Assembly (NCBI GenBank): GCA_023475715.1
Contig: JAMCVO010000717.1
Location: 1 to 18,817, forward strand
Source of the DNA: Actinomycetota bacterium
GTDB taxonomy: Bacteria; Actinomycetota; Humimicrobiia; Humimicrobiales; Humimicrobiaceae
DNA length: 18,817 nt
Direction: 5' to 3'
The position numbers and the translations under genes are program-made. The notes below the pieces were generated by a model. The model saw only the letters and a list, made by a program, of their open reading frames with translations. It did not search any database and was not told the origin of the DNA. This document shows, piece after piece, positions 8,602-14,775 of this stretch. How positions within the stretch are numbered: position 1 is the stretch's first letter; the number at the start of each line of letters is the position of its first letter.

Positions 8602-8960
8602 GACAAAGAATTAGAAACAACAATCATACTAAATGACAATAAGAATAAAAATTAATAATTGGTCGTAAATATAAATATTTGAAATTAATTTTAACCAAAC
8701 TTTAAAGCTATTTGACCAATTGCACAAATTAAGTATTTGTTTTATTATAGCCATAAAATGAGACCCCCTTTTTTATAGTGCATCATTTGTCTCACTTTCT
8801 TTAACTATTGACAAACCATTCTAGGACTCATTTTTAATCCTGACCACAATGCTCAATAATTCAAGATTCGAACTGAAAGTTCTGGAACCCAAATATAATC
8901 CTGACCATACTGCTCAACCATAATACAATAATACTTTAATTTAGAATTAAATAGAATTTA
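8602..8960. other. Gene-poor strip of about 360 nt
   Basis: No convincing open frame was found on either strand. The strip holds two notable structures. A perfect inverted pair, AATTGGTC (8657-8664) and GACCAATT (8714-8721), is separated by 49 nt. The imperfect tandem repeat described separately lies in the right half. A second short inverted pair, TGAGAC (8759-8764) and GTCTCA (8789-8794), flanks a C5T6 tract. There is no obvious stem-loop plus T-run terminator for the upstream operon. Confidence 0.6.
8821..8942. repeat. Degenerate ~61-bp tandem repeat, possible IS-end remnant
   Basis: Two 22-nt blocks at 8835-8856 and 8896-8917 differ at only two positions and are exactly 61 nt apart. Both begin TAATCCTGACCA and end TGCTCAA. 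The 14 nt before each block also align partly (ctaggactca against ctggaaccca), so the whole unit seems duplicated. Direct repeats of about 20 bp placed near one another are typical of IS21-type element ends, where they bind transposase. No transposase gene is present, so this would be a solo end or decayed element. The assignment is an inference; the repeat itself is plainly visible. Confidence 0.5.
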
Positions 8961-9896
8961 TTATTTTGCAGAACTATTTATGAGCGCTTCCAGATTTCTG
9001 CCAATAATAAATACATCATTTTCAAAACCAAGACCCTGAATTTTTTTAATTGTTTTATCTTCCAAACCTGCAAGCGATTTATTCTTTAAAATTTTCGTTG
9101 TTTCGATTTCATCAAAATGAAAATCAATTTCTGATTTACCTGTAAAATTCTTATTTTCAGGGCACACTTCCTGACACTTCATGCATCCAACAAGAGCATT
9201 GTGCCATTCCTTTTTGATCCAGGATGGAAAACTTTTTTCACTTTCATTAAAATATGTAAGGCACTTTTCTGCTCTTATTAGGAACCTATCTTTGGATATG
9301 CATTTTGTAGGGCAAATTTTAATACAGTTTGTACATGTCTTGCATCTTTCCAGCATGCAAATATCATTCCAGCAGTCAACTTTTGTCTGAATATTTAAAT
9401 AAAAACCCATGAGCCTAAGATGGCTTCCCATACCTTCAATATAGCAAATATTGTTTTTCCCATATTTACCAATTCCACTTTTTACAGCAAGCAATTTCAA
9501 CGGAAGCATGTTTCTTATGTCGATATAATTGCCGGAAGGAAGATTTTTGTTTAAGATATTTTTTACTTTTTCTTCTGCCTTTTGATAAATGTAATGCGGA
9601 GGAATAACAGTTTTTAACTTTTTTCTTTTTATATTAAAATAAACACATGAGGCTAAACTCGGAATAGATATAATTAAAACCGATTTTGCTTTTTCATAAA
9701 CTTTTTCCCAATCAAATTTAAAATATAGCTCCAGCTCGTCCTTGTAAAAATTTTTATCAATAAATCCTTTAGAAAGAAAATATTCTATGTCATCCTGCAC
9801 TTCATTTATATGCACAATTGAAAATATAGCTGCCTTGCAGCTTATTGAATTAAGATCTGATAGAATATTTTCAAGACAATCTAAATTTTTTTGCAT
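8961..9896 (-). CDS. QueG-like (COG1600-type) double [4Fe-4S] protein, no HEAT domain
   Basis: The 311-residue protein resembles the epoxyqueuosine reductase family. Its middle has IleGlyLysTyrGlyLysAsn (about residues 142-148), matching the family's GLGWIGKN element, followed by a GlySerHisLeuArg segment. A bacterial-ferredoxin-like pair follows: Cys185, Cys188, Cys191 and Cys195-Pro, then Cys212, Cys238, Cys241 and Cys245-Pro, the arrangement QueG uses for two clusters. The C-terminal HEAT repeats of some QueG proteins are absent, and the N-terminus is diverged. QueG binds cobalamin and reduces epoxyqueuosine in tRNA, but many short anaerobe homologues have no known role. With corrinoid methyltransferases upstream, a redox task on a corrinoid is possible but unproven. 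The ribosome-binding site is weak (AGG about 10-12 nt before ATG). It is transcribed divergently from the MerR gene. Confidence 0.72.
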   Translation of the reverse strand: MQKNLDCLENILSDLNSISCKAAIFSIVHINEVQDDIEYFLSKGFIDKNFYKDELELYFKFDWEKVYEKAKSVLIISIPSLASCVYFNIKRKKLKTVIPPHYIYQKAEEKVKNILNKNLPSGNYIDIRNMLPLKLLAVKSGIGKYGKNNICYIEGMGSHLRLMGFYLNIQTKVDCWNDICMLERCKTCTNCIKICPTKCISKDRFLIRAEKCLTYFNESEKSFPSWIKKEWHNALVGCMKCQEVCPENKNFTGKSEIDFHFDEIETTKILKNKSLAGLEDKTIKKIQGLGFENDVFIIGRNLEALINSSAK

Positions 9897-10092
9897 TTCA
9901 ACAAACCTAAAATTTTATGAATAGTAAGGTTAAAAAAATTTTGTTTTTTTCATATTTCTTCTCCATGCATAAATTTTGAATTTATAAAATTATTTTATCA
10001 TTTCTAAATAAATAAGAGTAATCAACTTTTATAAAATTGTTAAAATTTCATGCTTTTGACCTGCCAACAAGAAACACTTTACATTACGACAC

Positions 10093-10120
10093 TTGTATTA
10101 TGACAGTATAGTGTTATAAT
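10093..10120 (+). promoter_or_regulatory. Predicted sigma-A promoter with inverted repeat before the MerR gene
   Basis: TTGTAT (10093-10098) and a consensus TATAAT (10115-10120) are 16 nt apart. An inverted pair, ACACT (10089-10093) and AGTGT (10110-10114), brackets the spacer, a position compatible with a MerR-family operator. The GTG taken as the gene start lies only 7 nt after the -10 box, so the transcript would be nearly leaderless if that start is right. Confidence 0.5.
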
Positions 10121-10126
10121 AAACCT

Positions 10127-10531
10127 GTGTTATATAAAGGGTCGGACAACAATAAAGTGAAGAAGTATACAATTAAAGAAATAAGTAACTTAACAGGATT
10201 TTCAAGAAGAACTATCAGGTATTATATCCAGAAGAATATAATTGAGCCTCCGTCAGGCAGAGGAAGAGGAGGTTTTTACTATAGTAGTCATTTATCGGAT
10301 TTGTCGAAAATCAGGTCATTGCAGGAGAAAGGTTTAAATTTAAGCATCATCAAAGATATTATTCAAGGAACTGTACGAGCAGTAAAAGGAGATTCTCAAA
10401 TATATGCAAGGGATTTAAGAGTAAGATATAAAATTATTCCTGGATTTGAGATCAATGTCAGCAGAAGCTTGGAAGAAAAGAAAAGTAAAAAAATTCTGGA
10501 AATTATCAGATTAATTAAATCTAATTTTTAA
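10127..10531 (+). CDS. MerR-family transcriptional regulator, short
   Basis: The 134-residue protein has a winged helix-turn-helix of MerR type: TyrThrIleLysGluIleSer-AsnLeuThrGly, then SerArgArgThrIleArgTyrTyr (about residues 14-35) and a wing with ProProSerGlyArgGlyArgGly-GlyPheTyrTyr. After the dimerization helix (about 60-85) there is only a 45-residue basic tail without a recognisable effector domain. The GTG at 10127 sits right after a -10 box. A second in-frame GTG at 10157 follows AAAGGG by about 15 nt and is a possible alternative start that keeps the whole HTH. The stop overlaps the AAGGTAG ribosome-binding region of the next gene, so the two genes are co-transcribed. It may regulate itself through the promoter repeat, and possibly the divergent QueG-like gene. 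Confidence 0.8.
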   Translation: MLYKGSDNNKVKKYTIKEISNLTGFSRRTIRYYIQKNIIEPPSGRGRGGFYYSSHLSDLSKIRSLQEKGLNLSIIKDIIQGTVRAVKGDSQIYARDLRVRYKIIPGFEINVSRSLEEKKSKKILEIIRLIKSNF

Positions 10532-10543
10532 GGTAGTTTTTAA

Positions 10544-11074
10544 ATGAATTCAAGATCAGCGGAAAAAGAATTTTTTAACAGAAAAACATACCCGCTGCTG
10601 TATTTTGTAAAAAAACATGAGACTTATGAGAAAAAAAAGATTCTGCAAACCAGATTCGGAGTATCTTATATACTGATAATTATCGCAATATTTATATGTT
10701 TTGGCATTCTTCTCAATATTGGTCTAAAGATTCAATCTATAAATTATGAAAGAAAAATATATGAAACTAATGAAATGGTTTATCTGGAGAAAGAACGTTC
10801 TAACAGGCTTCAATTGAAAATCTCCGAACTTAAAAGTCCTGCAAGAATTATAAACAAGGCAGGACATGAGCTGGGAATGAAAATTTCAGATAATTTAAAG
10901 ATAATGCATGTCACGGGTATAATTGTAAAGAATGATCCGGAAAAAAGTAGTTACAGTGAAAAGAATACCATTGTCGAATTAAAAAAATATGATAATTTGC
11001 TAGGAACCATTTACGGTATAGAGGACATAATCATGGTTGTATCGGAAGGTGTATTAACATTTTTCATACCGTAA
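10544..11074 (+). CDS. FtsL/DivIC-like septum formation protein
   Basis: The 176-residue protein has a bitopic layout. A basic cytoplasmic N-terminus (1-39) is followed by one transmembrane helix (about 40-62), then a charged, coiled-coil-prone segment (about 63-96). Next comes LysSerProAlaArgIleIleAsn...LeuGlyMetLys (about 97-113), which matches the LKSPERIE...LGM motif of FtsL. A further 60 residues of beta-rich tail are unusual for FtsL. FtsL links FtsB/DivIC and the septal PBP at the division site. Normally it sits in the mraZ-mraW-ftsL-pbp cluster. Here it follows a MerR gene by 12 nt and none of those genes is present, so it may be a second or specialised copy. The ATG has AAGGTAG about 7 nt upstream. 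Confidence 0.68.
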   Translation: MNSRSAEKEFFNRKTYPLLYFVKKHETYEKKKILQTRFGVSYILIIIAIFICFGILLNIGLKIQSINYERKIYETNEMVYLEKERSNRLQLKISELKSPARIINKAGHELGMKISDNLKIMHVTGIIVKNDPEKSSYSEKNTIVELKKYDNLLGTIYGIEDIIMVVSEGVLTFFIP

Positions 11075-11123
11075 AATCAATTTCCAGAAAATAAGCCTTG
11101 TAAAAGTCTTAACCGTATAAAAA

Positions 11124-12707
11124 TCACATATTTTTGTATCTTGGCCCCTCACCGCCCTCAGGAGGATCCCACTCTATGTTCTGATAAGGGCATTTAACAA
11201 CACATAAGCAATCATGCAGGCAATTTGAAGGAGTAAGCACTGTCTCCTTACCAATCATACTGTATACCCCGCCGGGACAAAAATAAATACAGGGGTTGCC
11301 ATATTCTTCCGTACAGCATTTAAGGCATACATCCTTATCCTTAAGCTTGACATGTGGCCATTCATCTTCTATGTGCTTTGTGGAAGACAGGTTTACAAAG
11401 CTTGTTTTATCCAGACCAATATATTCTCTGTTTAGTTTAACTCCTCTTTTCATTCCCAGATAATCTTCTCTCAATTTTAATCTGAAAGGGATTAGATTCT
11501 GTATTATTGCCAGAGGAATACCAAAATAGATTCCGGATTTAAAACTCTGTCTGAAATTCCTTGCTTTGTATAATTCATCAAAAACTTTATTTTTTAAAAG
11601 CTGCTTGTATTTTTGCAATTTTGCTTTTGAATAATCATCAGCCAGAATAGCTTCAAAAATTGTATCCGCAGCATATATTCCGGAACGTATCGCATAATGT
11701 AAACCTTTTAATTTTTCGGTATTGGTAAAACCGGCAGCATCTCCAACAATCAAGGCACCGTCAGTTACAAGTTCAGGAATAGAATAATATCCTCCTTCAG
11801 GAAGTGTTTTTGCTCCACCTGAAATAACTTCTCCGCCTTCTATAAACCTGGAAATAAACTTATGGGATTTATATTGTTCCAGCTCCTGCTGCGGATCCAG
11901 ATCCTGATATCTCCAATCCAGACCCATTATTAAACCCAATGCTATCAGATTATTACCCATACTATAAATAAAACCTCCGCCGTAAACATCCTTTCTGTTG
12001 GGAAAACCCAATGTATGAATTGAATGGTTGCTGCCAAAAAGATTGTTATCTGATAATTTTATTAGCTGTTTAATCCCTACAGAATAGATCTGTGGATTTA
12101 AGCCTCCTCCGATTGAATCTGTCAATTTTAAAGAAAGCGAACCTCTGGAGCCATCGGCAAAAACAGTAATATCGGCTTTAATAGCATCTCCGGGAAGATA
12201 ATTTGACTTTTTGCCTCCTGTTCTATCTATGCCCAGATCAATTAATTTTACTCCAAGCACCCTGCAATTATCATCCATGAGGATATCTTTTGCAGAGAAT
12301 CCGGAGTAAATTTCCACCCCTGCATCTGCTGCTTTCCTGCTCAGCCAGTCTACAAGTTTTCCAACTGAAATAGCATGATTTCCTTCTCTGTGCATAGGTG
12401 GTGGAATAATAAAATGTGGTATCTTAATTGCAGAAGACCGCGTAAGAAAATACATTTCATCCCTTTTTATCTCAATCATATCGTTGATAAACGAATCACT
12501 TTCTTCTTTCCACCCAGGCATCAATTCATCCAGACAGTCAGACTCAAAAATCGCGCCGGACAAATTATGATAACCGGGCCTAAAAGCTTTATCAATTACT
12601 GCCACTGATTCGTTAATCTTTTCTTTATTTAATTTTTGTTTGATCCTTATAGCAGTGGCCAGCCCGGCAGGGCCCGCCCCGATTATTAATACTTTTATGT
12701 CTTTCAT
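11124..12707 (-). CDS. FixC-FixX fusion, ETF:quinone oxidoreductase-like flavoprotein
   Basis: The 527-residue protein starts with a dinucleotide-binding fold (GlyAlaGlyProAlaGly, residues 10-15), and the second FAD motif is GlyAspAlaAlaGlyPhe (322-327). Residues about 1-430 match FixC / ETF-QO. From about 450 onward a FixX-type ferredoxin follows, with Cys461, 464, 465, 473 and 477-Pro and then Cys496, 500, 502 and 506-Pro. It ends in IleGluTrpAspProProGluGlyGly, the tail typical of ETF-QO and FixX. In rhizobia and clostridia FixC and FixX are usually separate, so this is a fusion. It should take electrons from the ETF and pass them to a quinone-like or other acceptor while ferredoxin or flavodoxin is reduced. 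Its ATG overlaps the EtfA stop (ATGA), showing tight coupling. Confidence 0.85.
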   Translation of the reverse strand: MKDIKVLIIGAGPAGLATAIRIKQKLNKEKINESVAVIDKAFRPGYHNLSGAIFESDCLDELMPGWKEESDSFINDMIEIKRDEMYFLTRSSAIKIPHFIIPPPMHREGNHAISVGKLVDWLSRKAADAGVEIYSGFSAKDILMDDNCRVLGVKLIDLGIDRTGGKKSNYLPGDAIKADITVFADGSRGSLSLKLTDSIGGGLNPQIYSVGIKQLIKLSDNNLFGSNHSIHTLGFPNRKDVYGGGFIYSMGNNLIALGLIMGLDWRYQDLDPQQELEQYKSHKFISRFIEGGEVISGGAKTLPEGGYYSIPELVTDGALIVGDAAGFTNTEKLKGLHYAIRSGIYAADTIFEAILADDYSKAKLQKYKQLLKNKVFDELYKARNFRQSFKSGIYFGIPLAIIQNLIPFRLKLREDYLGMKRGVKLNREYIGLDKTSFVNLSSTKHIEDEWPHVKLKDKDVCLKCCTEEYGNPCIYFCPGGVYSMIGKETVLTPSNCLHDCLCVVKCPYQNIEWDPPEGGEGPRYKNM

Positions 12708-14110
12708 GCAGCCTCTTTTCTTTTTGCTTCTATTCTATTGTTTAAGGCTTCGATTATTTTGGGAATTATTGTTTCCAGATTACCCACTATCCCAAAATCT
12801 GCATAATTAAATATCTGAGCATCGGAGTCTTTATTAACAGCTACAATAATTTTGGAATTTTGCATACCGGTAATATGTTGTACTGCACCCGAAATACCCA
12901 GCGCAACATATAACCTGGGCTGAACTGTCTGACCGGTTTGGCCTATTTGACAGCTGCTTCCCAAAAATCCAAATTCTACGGCCATTCTTGAAGCTCCTAC
13001 TTCTGTTCTCCCTCCAAGAAACTTCCCGAATGCTTCAGCCAACGGATATGTATATTTGTCAAAGTTTATTTTGCTTCCTAAACCTGCACCTCCTGATATT
13101 ATTATCTCTGCTCCGGTAAAAATACTCTTGGTCGGGAAATAATCAATCGACTTTATAAGAGTTTTTATTTCACCATCGGTTATATCTATGTTATCCCTTA
13201 TAATTTCTCCCTTTCTTTGGGAATTCTCTCCCAAAGCTTTAAACACACCTGGTCTTACAGTCGCCATCTGCATGCCAGAACCTTTGCTTATTATTGTAGC
13301 CATAATATTACCCCCAAGGGCAGGCCTGGTTTGCTTTAAAATTGCAAAAAGATTGGCCTTGCCCAACTGATAATCGTCAATTTCCAGATTTGTACAATCA
13401 GCAGTAAGACCGCAGCCTATATTATATGCTACTCTTGGTGCAAGTTCTCTTCCCAACGGAGTAGCTCCGAACAATAATATTTGAGGAGAATATTTTTTAA
13501 CCAGAAAAGATACCGTTTTCTTAAATGGAATGGGATGAAAATCCTTAAGTAACGGATGCTCTATAATATATATTTTGTCAGCACCATGGTTGATTAATTT
13601 TTTGGATAAATCTCCCAAATTGTTTCCTATTAAAACCACACCTGTTTTTTCTTTTAAACCGGCTGAAAGCTCTTTTGCTTTAGCGATTAGCTCCAGTGAA
13701 ACCGGTGTGACACCGCCATTTACATTTTCCGCATATACCCATACTTCTCCGGAATATGATGGTTTCTTATCACCAAGGTCATATAATTCTGCTGATTTTA
13801 AGGATTCCTCATTGGAAATATTCTGGTAATTTTTCTCTACCAGTTCGATTAATTGTCCTATGCTTTCCGGGAAGATGCATCTCCTGCTTCTTTGCTCGCT
13901 TGGAGAAAATATTTTATAAACCTGTGTCTTTGAACCTTTAAGGCCGATTCTATTTTTTTCTGCACCTATATCCTGTGCTCCCCAAACAGTTATACTGCTT
14001 TCCTGCGCTTTTCTTGTTCTATGGAAAGATCTGTAAAGCGGCGCTATGCAGCCTGTAACTGTAATTAAAACCGGATATTCCCTTATAGAGCATCCGTTAC
14101 TTAAGGATTT
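12704..14110 (-). CDS. etfA: EtfB C-terminus continuous with EtfA (EtfBA fusion, frame entered by frameshift)
   Basis: One open frame runs from 14110 to the TGA at 12704. Its first part reads TyrProValLeuIleThrVal...GlyLeuLysGlySer-LysThrGlnValTyrLys, the C-terminal portion of EtfB. A linker of about 45 residues follows. EtfA then begins with GlyGluValTrpValTyrAlaGlu (around 13756) and ends with the FAD domain: SerGlyGlyAlaGlyLeuGlySer, GlyAlaSerArg, GlnIleGlyGlnThrGly and GlyIleSerGlyAlaValGlnHis. There is no ATG, GTG or TTG before 13639, which lies inside EtfA, and no stop between the two domains. This means an EtfB-EtfA fusion whose true start is the ATG at 14636, reached by a frameshift. 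Restored, it would be about 640 residues. Fused ETF subunits are known, for example in Sulfolobus. The large EtfA half carries FAD, and the protein would deliver electrons to FixCX encoded just downstream. Confidence 0.82.
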   Translation of the reverse strand, partial: KSLSNGCSIREYPVLITVTGCIAPLYRSFHRTRKAQESSITVWGAQDIGAEKNRIGLKGSKTQVYKIFSPSEQRSRRCIFPESIGQLIELVEKNYQNISNEESLKSAELYDLGDKKPSYSGEVWVYAENVNGGVTPVSLELIAKAKELSAGLKEKTGVVLIGNNLGDLSKKLINHGADKIYIIEHPLLKDFHPIPFKKTVSFLVKKYSPQILLFGATPLGRELAPRVAYNIGCGLTADCTNLEIDDYQLGKANLFAILKQTRPALGGNIMATIISKGSGMQMATVRPGVFKALGENSQRKGEIIRDNIDITDGEIKTLIKSIDYFPTKSIFTGAEIIISGGAGLGSKINFDKYTYPLAEAFGKFLGGRTEVGASRMAVEFGFLGSSCQIGQTGQTVQPRLYVALGISGAVQHITGMQNSKIIVAVNKDSDAQIFNYADFGIVGNLETIIPKIIEALNNRIEAKRKEAA

Positions 14111-14636
14111 TCATCCCATGGGGACCTATTCGTTTTATCAAAAGTTCCTTATCAACTTCAAAAGTGTGAGAATAGGCAATATGACATATGTTTAGCTCCT
14201 CAGCAACCTGAGGAGGCACTTGTGCTGTATCGCCATCCACAGACTGCATTCCTGCAAATATCAAATAATCCCTATTTTTGAAAATATCTTTTTCAATTTT
14301 TTTTATAGCCTGGGCCAATGCATATGATGTAGCAGCAGTATCTGCTCCGGCAAAATCCCTGTCTGTCAAAAGAATTGCTTCATCAGCGCCTCTGGAAAGA
14401 CAATCAACCAATACGTCTCTTGCCTGGCCGGGACCCATGGTAATACATAGTACTTTAGAATCTTTGCTGCCTAACTGTTCTCTTACCCTATAAGCAAAAG
14501 CTAAAGCATTGAGATCAAGAGGATTTGTAACATTATCAAGCATGCCCCTTTTTAATGTTCCTTTTTCTTTGCCCCATGCATCAAAAGGAATATTTGTTAC
14601 ATCAGGTACCTGTTTTACCAATACTATAAAATTCAT
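14097..14636 (-). CDS. etfB: EtfB N-terminal portion, bifurcating-type ETF beta
   Basis: The 179-residue open frame covers the N-terminal two thirds of EtfB; a usual EtfB is about 260. It starts MetAsnPheIleValLeuValLysGlnValProAsp and carries ThrAspArgAspPheAlaGlyAlaAspThr (91-100) and SerValAspGlyAspThrAlaGlnVal (132-140), segments typical of the FixA/CarD-like, electron-bifurcating group. It stops at TAA (14097-14099) right after MetLysIleLeuLys. The rest of EtfB continues in the +1 frame, starting at or near 14098. The shift must lie between 14110 and 14097, because the +1 frame has a stop at 14111-14113. A one-base insertion or sequence error is simplest. The local CTTAAGTAAC also resembles stop-codon-linked +1 shift sites, so programmed frameshifting is possible but unsupported. 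The ribosome-binding site (AGGAAA) is very close to the ATG. Confidence 0.85.
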   Translation of the reverse strand: MNFIVLVKQVPDVTNIPFDAWGKEKGTLKRGMLDNVTNPLDLNALAFAYRVREQLGSKDSKVLCITMGPGQARDVLVDCLSRGADEAILLTDRDFAGADTAATSYALAQAIKKIEKDIFKNRDYLIFAGMQSVDGDTAQVPPQVAEELNICHIAYSHTFEVDKELLIKRIGPHGMKILK

Positions 14637-14704
14637 TTTCCTGTTTTGTTAAAATTAAGTTACTTTTAAAAAAATTACTACTAATTTTACAGTATTTACA
14701 ACAT

Positions 14705-14733
14705 TTGTTCATTACTATTTTTATCAGTATAAT
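14705..14733 (+). promoter_or_regulatory. Predicted promoter for the membrane acetyltransferase gene
   Basis: TTGTTC (14705-14710) and a perfect TATAAT (14728-14733) are separated by 17 nt, in the divergent region between etfB and the gene starting at 14776. The leader would be about 35 nt. Confidence 0.45.
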
Positions 14734-14775
14734 AAAACATTATCTAAAATAATTAAATTATATGGATAATCCAGT

